Below, in pieces: positions 46,402 to 54,808 of a stretch of DNA of 64,000 bases. Both the position numbers and the translations under genes were made by a program. The DNA comes from Dermabacter hominis NBRC 106157. GTDB taxonomy: Bacteria > Actinomycetota > Actinomycetes > Actinomycetales > Dermabacteraceae. The stretch spans positions 248,001 through 312,000 of the forward strand of contig NZ_BCSI01000002.1 of the NCBI RefSeq assembly GCF_001570785.1. The letters run 5' to 3'. The notes under the pieces were generated by a model. It did not search any database. It saw only the letters and a program-made list of their open reading frames with translations, and was not told the DNA's origin. How positions within the stretch are numbered: the stretch's first letter is position 1; the number at the start of each line of letters is the position of its first letter.

Positions 46402-46686
46402 ATGTCTCTTATTTGGGGAATCATTTCCTGGATCATCATTGGCGGCCTCATCGGTCTTATTGCTCGCGCAGTCATGCCGGGCAAGCAGTCGATGGGCATG
46501 GGGATGACCATCATCCTTGGTGTCATCGGCGCAATCGTCGGTGGCCTCATCGGTGGTCTCTTCGGCGACGGTGGCTGGAGCTCGCTCCTCGACAACCCGT
46601 GGTCGCTGTGGACGATCCTGCTTTCAGTGATCGGTGCGCTCGTGGTCATGTTCGTCTACGGACTGCTCACGAAGTCCGACAGCTGA
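46402..46686 (+). CDS. GlsB/YeaQ/YmgE-type stress-response membrane protein
   Basis: 94 residues in three helices with the Gly-rich family pattern WIIIGGLIGLIARAVMPGK and GVIGAIVGGLIGGLFG. Often called transglycosylase-associated proteins; the molecular role is unknown. Start ATG 46402. Followed by a strong terminator. Confidence 0.88.
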   Translation: MSLIWGIISWIIIGGLIGLIARAVMPGKQSMGMGMTIILGVIGAIVGGLIGGLFGDGGWSSLLDNPWSLWTILLSVIGALVVMFVYGLLTKSDS

Positions 46687-46723
46687 TCGTGACGCATCAA
46701 TAAGAACGAGCGCATAGCGCTAG

Positions 46724-46757
46724 CGCCCACCCCCGGATCTCCGGGGGTGGGCGATTT
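46724..46757 (+). terminator. Rho-independent terminator
   Basis: CGCCCACCCCCGG at 46724-46736 pairs with CCGGGGGTGGGCG at 46741-46753 and is followed by ATTTT. Confidence 0.9.
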
Positions 46758-46829
46758 TCATAGGCAAAGCAGCTCGGCCTCCCGTTGTAGCCCGGCTTCC
46801 CCGTTTCAGCCCTGACCTCCCCGTCGCGG

Positions 46830-46893
46830 TTTATGAAGATTCTGGGCTTGGGGCAGGGTGTGAGGCTTGGGGTGCGGCAGTTTCTTCATGAAG
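46830..46893. repeat. REP-like palindromic repeat, copy 1
   Basis: Begins TTTATGAAGATTCTGGGC and ends GGCAGTTTCTTCATGAAG, so the ends are imperfect inverted repeats (ATGAAGA-TTCT / TTTCTTCAT). Shares a long core with copy 2 (TCTGGGCTTGGGGC, GTGCGGCAGTTTCTTCATG). Upstream of the GH3 gene. Confidence 0.75.
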
Positions 46894-47005
46894 TGACGCG
46901 GCTTTGAGGGGTGGGGGAGGTTTGGTTGCTCCTGCGCGAGGTTTGGTTGTACTTGTTGCAGTTTTTGGTTGGTCGCGGTGCGGTTCTGGGTTGGCGCAGT
47001 CGCAG

Positions 47006-47069
47006 ATTATGAAGAATCTGGGCTTGGGGCGGTGTGCGGGGCCTGGAGTGCGGCAGTTTCTTCATGAAG
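47006..47069. repeat. REP-like palindromic repeat, copy 2
   Basis: Begins ATTATGAAGAATCTGGGC and ends GTGCGGCAGTTTCTTCATG, same orientation as copy 1. Between copies 1 and 2 a GGTTTGGTTG sequence recurs. No gene is credible between 46757 and 47218. Confidence 0.75.
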
Positions 47070-47218
47070 TGAGTCGACCAAAGAGGTGTAAAAGAGCAGG
47101 GCGTGCGCGGTTTCGCCACGACGGGCATGGGCGGTCAGTAGAACGGTCAGTAGACTGGGATGACGGTGAGGCGTTGGGGCCGCTCGGCGCTTCGAATTGA
47201 GCGTCAACGAGGAGCAGC

Positions 47219-49654
47219 ATGAGTCACGAAACGATGTCCCAGCATTCGACCGCCGCCGATGGTTTGGCGGATCGCCGTCTCGATCCGCGGCTTGCGGCAA
47301 AGGCGCGTGAACTCGCTGCGCAGGGCACGGTGCTTCTTCGCAATGATGGCGTGTTGCCCTTTGCGCCCGAGAGTCGCGTCGCTCTCTTTGGTCGCACGGC
47401 GAAGGACTGGCTGGCCGTCGGATATGGCTCGGGCGGTGACGTGAACCCGCCGTACATCTCGAACCTCGCGGATGCGCTTCGCGAATCGGGCGCGGTGAAG
47501 GTCGATAAGGAGCTCGCGGCGGCCTATGACCGTTTCAGCGAGGAGCACCCGGCGGATCCGGGCACGGTGTGGGGCAAGTGGCCCACCCATTACCCCGAGC
47601 TTGAGCTCGAGGATGAGCAGATCAACGCCGCGGCTGGGCGCAACGATGTGGCCATTGTGGTGATCGGCCGCGCGGCGGGGGAGGACCGCGACGCGGAGCT
47701 CGCGCCCGGCTCGTACTTCCTCACTGAGCAGGAAGAATCCCTGATCGCACGGGTCAGTGCCGCGTTTGAGCGCACGGTCGCGGTGATCGACGCCGGCAAC
47801 GTCATGGACCTTTCGTGGGCCGAGCACTACGACATTTCGGCGCTCCTCATCGCGTGGGCCGGCGGCATGGAATCCGGCAACGCCCTCGCCGACGTTCTCA
47901 CGGGCGTGCGCGAACCCGGCGGCCGCCTCACCGCCTCTGTCGCCCGCCGCTACGAAGACACCCCAACCGCCACAAACTTCGGTGACCCCGACGTCACGAC
48001 CTACGTCGAGGACGTCTTCGTGGGCTACCGCTACTACGAAACCTTCGCGCCCGAAGCCGCCCAATTCCATTTCGGCGAGGGCCTCGGCTACACGTCGTTC
48101 TCGCTCAGCTTCGGGGAGTTCGGTTCCGACGCCACCCGCGCCCGCATCGACGTCACGGCGAAAAACACGGGCGAACGTGCAGGCGATACGGTCGTGCAGA
48201 CCTACCTCGAAGCCCCAGACGGGAAGCTTTCCCAGCCCGCGCGTCGCCTCGCGGCCTTCTCCCGCTCGGGCCGCGTTGCGGCAGGCGAAAGTGCCACGGT
48301 GAGCCTCGAGATTGACCTTCGCGACTTCGCCTCCTACGACGACTCCGGCGCGACCGGCCACCGCAGCGCCTACGTGCTCGAGCCCGGAACCTACCGCTTC
48401 CACGTGGGTCAAAGTGTCAAGGGCACCGAGGTCGCGGGCGAAATCGAGATCGGCGAGCTCATCGTCGTGCGCGAGGTTGAAGAGGCCTCCTCGATCCAGA
48501 AGGGCTGCGGGTTCGACCGCATGATTCTTAAGCGCGACGGCGAGGGCGGGGCAACCGTCGGATATGAGAAGGCCCCAGAGGAGCAGCGGGACCTTGCACG
48601 CCGCATTCTCGAGCGGCTCCCTGAGGCACTCCCCGAGCCGGAAGCAGGCAGCGAACCTTCGTTTGACGACGTGCGCGCCGGCAAGGTGAGCCTCGAGGAG
48701 TTCGTGGCAACCGTCGGAACGGAGGATCTCATTGCCCTCGCCTACGGTGACACGACCATGGATAGCCCGCTCGGTGTGCGTGGAAACGCGGGGGCGCTCG
48801 GCGGTGTGACCGAGTCACTGCGTGCGCGTGGCGTGGCGCCCGCGATCACGACCGACGGCCCCTCTGGCCTGCGCATTTCCGCGTTCGCGACGCTCCTTCC
48901 GTGCGGCACCGCGCTCGCCTCGACGTGGAACCCCGAGGGCGTGCGCGAACTCGCCGCGCTTCACGCCGAGGAGATGCTCGCGAAGGGCTCCGACATCCTG
49001 CTGAGCCCCGGCATGAACATCCAGCGCGACCCGCTGTGTGGCCGCAACTTCGAGTACTTCTCGGAGGATCCGCTGCTCACGGGCCTTATGGGCGCGGCCG
49101 TGGTGAATGGTGTGCAGTCCAAGGGCGTTGCCGCGTGCCCGAAGCACTACGCGGCGAACAACCAGGAGCACAACCGCATCTACTCCGATTCGCGCGTGAG
49201 CGAGCGCGCTCTGCGCGAGATTTACTTGCGCGGTTTCCAGATCATGGTCGAGGAATCGAAACCGCGAACCATCATGACCTCGTACAACAAGATCAACGGG
49301 GTGTGGGGCCACTACAGCTACGACCTCGTCACGACGATCCTGCGCGGCGAGTTCGGCTTCGACGGCCTCGTGATGACCGACTGGTGGATGCGCATGGTCG
49401 AGGATCCCCACTTCCCGGCCCTGCGCGACAGCGCTTACCGCGTGCGTGGCGGCATCGACGTGCTCATGCCCGGCAGCAAGGAGCACGGTGGAAATGAGTG
49501 CGACACGGGGGTTCGGGATTCGCTCGGGTCCGACGCTGGCCTCACCCTCGGCGAGCTTCAGCGCACGGCGCTCCACGTGCTGCGGTTCATCCTCGAGGCC
49601 AACCCGCAAGGCCATGCGACGAGCGCCGAGAAGGGACGCCGGAACTTGATGTAG
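47219..49654 (+). CDS. GH3 beta-glucosidase with permuted domain order
   Basis: 811 residues, no signal peptide. Residues about 20-290 are the GH3 C-terminal domain (GTVLLRNDGVLPF), about 300-400 a fibronectin-III-like domain, and about 500-790 the GH3 N-terminal TIM barrel (AITTDGPSGLRIS, CPKHYAANNQEHNR, IMTSYNKINGVWGHYS) with nucleophile Asp721 in LVMTDWW. In most GH3 enzymes the barrel comes first; reversed forms are known in some gut actinobacteria and clostridia. Probably cleaves imported beta-glucosides in the cytoplasm. Confidence 0.92.
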   Translation: MSHETMSQHSTAADGLADRRLDPRLAAKARELAAQGTVLLRNDGVLPFAPESRVALFGRTAKDWLAVGYGSGGDVNPPYISNLADALRESGAVKVDKELAAAYDRFSEEHPADPGTVWGKWPTHYPELELEDEQINAAAGRNDVAIVVIGRAAGEDRDAELAPGSYFLTEQEESLIARVSAAFERTVAVIDAGNVMDLSWAEHYDISALLIAWAGGMESGNALADVLTGVREPGGRLTASVARRYEDTPTATNFGDPDVTTYVEDVFVGYRYYETFAPEAAQFHFGEGLGYTSFSLSFGEFGSDATRARIDVTAKNTGERAGDTVVQTYLEAPDGKLSQPARRLAAFSRSGRVAAGESATVSLEIDLRDFASYDDSGATGHRSAYVLEPGTYRFHVGQSVKGTEVAGEIEIGELIVVREVEEASSIQKGCGFDRMILKRDGEGGATVGYEKAPEEQRDLARRILERLPEALPEPEAGSEPSFDDVRAGKVSLEEFVATVGTEDLIALAYGDTTMDSPLGVRGNAGALGGVTESLRARGVAPAITTDGPSGLRISAFATLLPCGTALASTWNPEGVRELAALHAEEMLAKGSDILLSPGMNIQRDPLCGRNFEYFSEDPLLTGLMGAAVVNGVQSKGVAACPKHYAANNQEHNRIYSDSRVSERALREIYLRGFQIMVEESKPRTIMTSYNKINGVWGHYSYDLVTTILRGEFGFDGLVMTDWWMRMVEDPHFPALRDSAYRVRGGIDVLMPGSKEHGGNECDTGVRDSLGSDAGLTLGELQRTALHVLRFILEANPQGHATSAEKGRRNLM

Positions 49655-49671
49655 GCGCCGCAGCGTCACTC

Positions 49672-49734
49672 TTCATGAAAATTCTGGGGCTGCAGCGCCT
49701 GTTTCGGGGATGCACGCTCTGGTTTTTTCATGAA
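49672..49734. repeat. REP-like palindromic repeat, copy 3
   Basis: TTCATGAAAATTCTGGGGCT at the left and CTCTGGTTTTTTCATGAA at the right, starting 17 bases after the GH3 stop. Outer arms TTCATGAA are identical at both ends and are palindromic themselves. Confidence 0.75.
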
Positions 49735-49896
49735 CTCGCGCGGTAATGCCGCCAGCCCGGCACGGCATCGGCGCAAACCCGGCACTACTTTGGCTCCAAC
49801 TCAGCATTTCACCGGCTTGTTGGACCTGTCTTGTTGCCGTCGCAGCGTATTTGACAGTGCATCCCAGATTGGGATTCACCTTGGTAGGCTGAAGGC

Positions 49897-50130
49897 ATGA
49901 CGGTGCAAATATCCTTGCGTCTTCCCGACGACCTCGTGGAGTTCCTTGACCAGAGCGTGTCTGCAGGGGCTGCCGGCAGTCGAGCCGATCTCGTGAGCCT
50001 CGCTCTCGAAAGGGAGAAGAGACGGCAAGCCGCACTTGCTGATGCCGCAATCTTGAGTGCCGGAGGTCCAGAGGACGATCTCGACTCTCTCGTGGAGTGG
50101 ACCTCAGACCACGCCTCATTTGAGGGCTGA
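49897..50130 (+). CDS. Ribbon-helix-helix antitoxin (MazE-like)
   Basis: 77 residues: N-terminal RHH DNA-binding strand TVQISLRLPDDLVEFLDQSV and a helix with GSRADLVSLALEREKR, then an acidic C terminus (GPEDDLDSLVEWTSDH) that would wrap the toxin. The toxin GTG follows one base after its stop. Confidence 0.85.
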   Translation: MTVQISLRLPDDLVEFLDQSVSAGAAGSRADLVSLALEREKRRQAALADAAILSAGGPEDDLDSLVEWTSDHASFEG

Positions 50131-50131
50131 C

Positions 50132-50449
50132 GTGCGTGAAATCTGCCTTGCGAAGCTCGACAAGACCCGACCGGTTCTTGTGCTGACGCGAGAGGTCGCT
50201 CGAAGTGCGATGACCAAGGTGACGGTCGCGCCCATCACCTCGACGGTCAAAGGCCTCTCGAGCGAAGTCGAGCTCGGCGAGCGTAACGGGCTCGACCACC
50301 GTTGTGCCGCCTCTCTCGACAACACGGTCACGATTCCTTCCTCGCTCCTTGGCCGCACTATTGGTTTCCTTCAGTCCGATCAGGAGCATGCGTTAGCGAT
50401 TGCCGCGATCATGGCGTTCGACCTCGACGCGAGGCCCCTCGAGAGCTAA
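50132..50449 (+). CDS. MazF/PemK-family endoribonuclease toxin
   Basis: 105 residues: REICLAKLDKTRPVLVLTRE, then VTVAPITSTVKGLSSEV with the catalytic arginine/threonine region, and the closing GRTIGFLQSDQEHALAIAAI. It cleaves mRNA when the antitoxin is degraded. The GTG at 50132 was chosen for its fit to the antitoxin stop. Confidence 0.88.
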   Translation: MREICLAKLDKTRPVLVLTREVARSAMTKVTVAPITSTVKGLSSEVELGERNGLDHRCAASLDNTVTIPSSLLGRTIGFLQSDQEHALAIAAIMAFDLDARPLES

Positions 50450-50485
50450 GCAGAAGCGCCGGTGGCACACTCCTTGCGTCACCCT

Positions 50486-50547
50486 CGATGAAAATTCGAG
50501 GGCTGCGGCCCCCTCTTAGGGGCTGCACGCTCTGGTTTTTTCATAAA
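50486..50547. repeat. REP-like palindromic repeat, copy 4
   Basis: CGATGAAAATTCGAGGGCTG at the left and GCACGCTCTGGTTTTTTCAT at the right, closely matching copy 3 in both flanks but with a different centre (GGCCCCCTCTTAGGGGC). Lies between the toxin gene and the GH31 gene. Confidence 0.75.
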
Positions 50548-50628
50548 CTCGCACGGCATCGGCCCAGATCCCGCACGTAGGCTGAGAGGGTGAGTCCATG
50601 CGGGGCTCGCGCGAGATGAGGAGACTTC

Positions 50629-53166
50629 ATGCCTGATATTGCCCTTCCCGCTGAACTCGTCGGCGAGCACTTTAGGATCACGCCGGTCACGCCGCGCGTG
50701 GTGCGCCTCGAGTATTCGCCGAGCGGCGCTTTCGAGGACCGCCCGTCGACCTTCGCGATCAATCGCGACGTGGTGCTTGATCCTTCCGAGTACACGATCG
50801 GTGAATACCAGGGCCGCCTCACTGTCGAGACGGAGAATTTCTACCTTGAATACGATCGCGGCCCGTTCACGGCGAATGGCCTGAAGGTCGAGGTCAAGGG
50901 CGGTGTTTCGGCGTATCACTCGGTGTGGCGCTACGGGCAGGATCTGTCGCTCCCGGCGGATCGCCAGCTTGCCCTGAATGGTGAGACGCAGCGTGCGCTC
51001 GATGGGAACCTCGGTGGCGCGGCCCGCACCCTCGATGTGGCCAACGGCAAGATTCCGCTCGAGCCGGGCGTGAACTCGGCGGTGGGGTATGCGGAGATCG
51101 ACGATTCGACGTCGATGGTGTTTGATTCCGACGGTCGCCTGCGCGCCCGCGCTGCCGAGGAAGGCAGCATCGATCTCTTCGTGTTCGCTGCGGGTCGTGA
51201 CCACGTGGCCGCAGTGAAGGATTATTTCGCGATTAGTGGCCCTCAGCCGATTGTTCCGAAGTTTGCGCTCGGCAATTGGTGGTCGCGCTATCACCGGTAC
51301 ACCGAGGAGAGCTACCTCGAGCTCATGGACGCGTTCCGCGCGGAGGATATTCCTTTCTCGGTTTCGGTGATCGACATGGATTGGCACCTCACGGACGTTG
51401 ATCCGAAGTACGGTTCGGGCTGGACGGGGTACACGTGGAATCGTGACCTTTTCCCGGACCCGGAGCGGTTTCTCGAGGAGCTTCATAAGCGCGGGTTGCG
51501 CGTGACGCTCAACGTGCACCCCGCTGATGGTGTGCGCGCTTTCGAGGAAGCGTACGAGGCGATGTGCGAGGCTCTCGGTAAGCCCGCCGATGGCACCGCG
51601 ATCCCGTTCGACGTGAACAACGACGAGTTCATGGACGCCTATTTCGATGTGCTGCACAAGCGCCTCGAGGATGAGGGCACGGATTTTTGGTGGATCGACT
51701 GGCAGTCGGGCCCGTATTCGAGCGTCGAGGGCGTGGACCCGCTGTGGGTGCTCAATCACGAACACTTCACGCGCAGCGAGCGCTCGATCGAGCGCCCGCT
51801 CACGTTCTCGCGTTTCGCAGGCCCCGGATCCCACCGTTACCCCGTGGGTTTTTCGGGCGATGCGATCGTGACGTGGGAGTCGCTCGCGTTCCAGCCTGGC
51901 TTCACGGCGGCTGCGGCGAACATCGGCTACGGCTGGTGGAGCCACGACATCGGCGGGCACATGGAAGGTTTTCGCGATAACGAGCTCGCGACCCGCTGGG
52001 TGCAGTTCGGCGTGTTCTCGCCGATCAACCGCCTGCATTCCTCGAATTCACCGTTCGCGGTAAAGGAGCCATGGAACTTCCCGGCCCCGCACGGCGATAT
52101 CCAGGCGGCGCATCTGCGCCTTCGGCACCGCCTCGTGCCGTATCTGCACTCGATGAATTACCGTGCCCACCACGAGGGTCGTTCGATCGTGGAGCCCGTG
52201 TATTTCGAGGCGCCGCAATACCCCGCGTATCGCAACGACCAGGGGTACCTGTTCGGTTCCGAGCTTCTCGTGGCCCCGATTACGCGCCCCGCCGCGAAGG
52301 ATGTGGGTCGCGGGAGCGTTGAGCCGATCCTTCCGGGCGGCATGTGGTTCGATCTGTTCACCGAGCAGCGCTACGGCACCCCCGATTCGGGTGCGTTCAC
52401 GCAAGAGATGTTCCGCTCGCTCGGCTCGATTCCCGTGCTCGTGCGCGCCGGCGGCATCCTTCCGCTCACGCCCGCCGACGCTATCCCCGACAACATCGAG
52501 GACAATCCCGAGGTGCTCGAGCTCGTCGTCGCCGCGGGTGGCGACGGTGAGTTCACGCTCCACGAGGAGTGGAAGGCGGGCGACGACCTCGTATGGAGCC
52601 ACGTGCGCGTGGCCGTGCAGGCGTCGGACAACACCCTCACCCTCACCATCCCCGCCGACACTCCCGAGGCGGCGCGCGAGGCGCTCGAGCGGCGCGAGTG
52701 GCGCATTCGGTTGCTTGGGCATGACCCGGCTGGGTTCGGGGATCTTAAGGCGAGCGGGTCCGACGCTTCCTTCGCTCCCGGCGCCGAGAAACTCGCCGAT
52801 GAGCTGCGCGTTCGCAAGCTCAGTCCGGCCGATCGCCCCGCGCCGCATGCCTCGACGATCACCGTCACGGGCCTCAAGGTCGGCAAAGAAGCGACGCTCA
52901 CGAGCGCCGGTTTCAGCACCGTTCTCGACGACACCGAGAAGGGCCGCGAGGTTCGCTACGCGCGCCTGCGTGCCCTCGTGAACGACGCCGAGATCGGCTT
53001 CACGCTCAAGCAAGCCATTGCCGGTGTTGCCGCGAAGCGCCCCGAGTCGCTTATGCGTGAGATTTCGGCGTTTGGCAAGGCACCGTCGGGCCACTTGCCG
53101 CGCACATTCGACTACGAGCAGGCAAGCCCCGAGCTCATCGCGGCCGTCGCCGAGATCTGGGGCTAG
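50629..53166 (+). CDS. GH31 alpha-glucosidase-family glycosidase
   Basis: 845 residues, no signal peptide. N-terminal beta-sandwich, then the barrel with FALGNWWSRYHRYTEESY, VIDMDWHLTDVDP, nucleophile Asp357 in FWWIDWQSG and acid/base Asp411 in GFSGDAIVTW, then C-terminal beta domains. Specific for alpha-glucosides or alpha-xylosides; exact substrate unclear. Together with lacZ and GH3 it makes this a sugar-catabolic region. GAGGAG precedes the ATG. Confidence 0.93.
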   Translation: MPDIALPAELVGEHFRITPVTPRVVRLEYSPSGAFEDRPSTFAINRDVVLDPSEYTIGEYQGRLTVETENFYLEYDRGPFTANGLKVEVKGGVSAYHSVWRYGQDLSLPADRQLALNGETQRALDGNLGGAARTLDVANGKIPLEPGVNSAVGYAEIDDSTSMVFDSDGRLRARAAEEGSIDLFVFAAGRDHVAAVKDYFAISGPQPIVPKFALGNWWSRYHRYTEESYLELMDAFRAEDIPFSVSVIDMDWHLTDVDPKYGSGWTGYTWNRDLFPDPERFLEELHKRGLRVTLNVHPADGVRAFEEAYEAMCEALGKPADGTAIPFDVNNDEFMDAYFDVLHKRLEDEGTDFWWIDWQSGPYSSVEGVDPLWVLNHEHFTRSERSIERPLTFSRFAGPGSHRYPVGFSGDAIVTWESLAFQPGFTAAAANIGYGWWSHDIGGHMEGFRDNELATRWVQFGVFSPINRLHSSNSPFAVKEPWNFPAPHGDIQAAHLRLRHRLVPYLHSMNYRAHHEGRSIVEPVYFEAPQYPAYRNDQGYLFGSELLVAPITRPAAKDVGRGSVEPILPGGMWFDLFTEQRYGTPDSGAFTQEMFRSLGSIPVLVRAGGILPLTPADAIPDNIEDNPEVLELVVAAGGDGEFTLHEEWKAGDDLVWSHVRVAVQASDNTLTLTIPADTPEAAREALERREWRIRLLGHDPAGFGDLKASGSDASFAPGAEKLADELRVRKLSPADRPAPHASTITVTGLKVGKEATLTSAGFSTVLDDTEKGREVRYARLRALVNDAEIGFTLKQAIAGVAAKRPESLMREISAFGKAPSGHLPRTFDYEQASPELIAAVAEIWG

Positions 53167-53267
53167 CCCTCACCGAGCCGCTTCGAAGTCGATTCGCATC
53201 GAGCCCTCCTTCGCGTCGCCACGAGGTGGCGCGGGGGAGGGCTCTCTCGTTGCGGAGTCCCCGCTGG

Positions 53268-53837
53268 TTATAGCGAATCATTGAGCCGGTTCTGCCGGTG
53301 CAGCTCAAGCAACTGGGGGAGGACAACCGCGGGGTTGTTGTCGGGGCCAACGAGGCGGGCGCCTTCAGGTGTGAGCTTCGCGCGGAACCTCACCCTCGAC
53401 GTTCCCCATTTGTCGTAAACGGGGATTTTGAGGCTCTTACCGTCGGACGTGTGCGCGATGAGGGTGCGAAGCCTCGTGCCGATGCGCTGACCCGGCTCCA
53501 AAGAGTTGATCTCGCTCCAGGGGAGGAACTTTCCCGTGCCCGGCAAGTTCCGCAGGAGAATGCCTTCTCGCGTGGCCCAAACCCCCTGCGTGGTGAAAAG
53601 CAGGAATCCGAACATGAGAAACAGGATGAGGCCGCCAAAGACGACTGCTTGCACGGCGCGCTCCGTACCAGGGGAGTCGTGGGGGAAGAGGTTGGTCATC
53701 ACGAGTGCCACTGCGATAAGCACGGCGAAAAACGCGCACATTCCGCCGTAGAGCCAACGGTAGAAAGCGCCGGGGCCGGACGAAAGGAGAACGTCGCCGC
53801 GCTCCTTGGCAGGTGGGATGGGCCAGCGTGATGCCAT
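53268..53837 (-). CDS. Membrane protein with PH-like domain, paralog A
   Basis: 189 residues: start MASRWPIPPAKERGDVLL, two membrane helices (about 29-50 and 61-84), then a small beta domain (GVWATREGILLRNLPGTGKF, LPWSEINSLEPG) of bacterial PH-like type and the end NPAVVLPQLLELHRQNRL. Paralog B 100 bases upstream has the same plan. ATG has AAGGAG in front. Function unknown. Confidence 0.82.
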   Translation of the reverse strand: MASRWPIPPAKERGDVLLSSGPGAFYRWLYGGMCAFFAVLIAVALVMTNLFPHDSPGTERAVQAVVFGGLILFLMFGFLLFTTQGVWATREGILLRNLPGTGKFLPWSEINSLEPGQRIGTRLRTLIAHTSDGKSLKIPVYDKWGTSRVRFRAKLTPEGARLVGPDNNPAVVLPQLLELHRQNRLNDSL

Positions 53838-53936
53838 GGGCGCGCTCCTTCGTGGCGGGGGATCAGACTCAAGTATGGCAGGCGACCGGTGCAGGCGTGA
53901 CGCTGTCGCAGAAGCAAATCGAAGTGCGGACTCGGG

Positions 53937-54500
53937 TCACACCCCGAGCCGCCCCTGGCGATGCAGGTCAAGCAGTTGGGGCAGCACGACCGCGGGGTTC
54001 ACGTCGGAGCCCACGTAGCGGGCGCCGTCGGGCGTGACTGTCGAGGAGAGAAAGTCTCGTTGCCCGTCCGTTCGATAGAAAATGGGCACCATGAGGCTCG
54101 TGCCATCGACCATGCGTGCCGTGAGAGATCGCAACTCCACTCCATCGTGCATGCCGGGTTCGAAAGCGGCGATCGCAGCCCACGGGAGGAATTTCGTTCG
54201 GCCCGGAATGTAGCGCACGAGCACACCGCGCTGCGTAGCCCACACTCCAAAGCGCCTGCACCACACGAACCCCGCGAAAAATAGGAAGCCAAGGCCCGCC
54301 AGAAGGATCGTCCCGATGACGAGCTCCGCTTGCGTGGCTTTCCCAGGATCGAGAACGAGACACGTGGCAAACCCTCCGAAGAGAACCGCGGCAATCGCGG
54401 AGGGAAAGCTGTAAATGCAATGGAAAACGTCGCTCGGACCGCTCGCAAGCAAAACCTCGCCGCGCTCGCGCGCAGGCGGGACGGGCCAGCGAGGTGCCAT
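53937..54500 (-). CDS. Membrane protein with PH-like domain, paralog B
   Basis: 187 residues, the same layout as paralog A: MAPRWPVPPARERGEVLLAS, two helices, GVWATQRGVLVRYIPGRTKF, LPWAAIAAFEPG, and NPAVVLPQLLDLHRQGRL at the end. ATG 54500 with AAGGAG was chosen over a longer open frame. Clearly a tandem duplication with substantial divergence in the membrane helices. Confidence 0.82.
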   Translation of the reverse strand: MAPRWPVPPARERGEVLLASGPSDVFHCIYSFPSAIAAVLFGGFATCLVLDPGKATQAELVIGTILLAGLGFLFFAGFVWCRRFGVWATQRGVLVRYIPGRTKFLPWAAIAAFEPGMHDGVELRSLTARMVDGTSLMVPIFYRTDGQRDFLSSTVTPDGARYVGSDVNPAVVLPQLLDLHRQGRLGV

Positions 54501-54808
54501 GGGATGCTCCTTCGTGGCGGTGGCGTCGGGGTCCAGTATGCCCGAGACCATCAAAAGCTCTGCCCCATGCCACAATGGTTTCGCCCCTTCGCACCCCCTC
54601 GAGGAAGGACCCCCGTGAGCGCGCCCCCGATTGACGTCACGCCTAATGTGAGCGGTGTCGCCGCGATGACTCCGCCGGGGTCGCTCGTGCGTGTGCGCGA
54701 TTGTATTGAGACGGATAGAGCGCAATGCGTCGGCGGGGAAAGCTCCGCGGAGGGACCGACGCTTGCCGCATTTTTCAATCAAGCCATGTGACGAGGGAGA
54801 CCAAGTAG

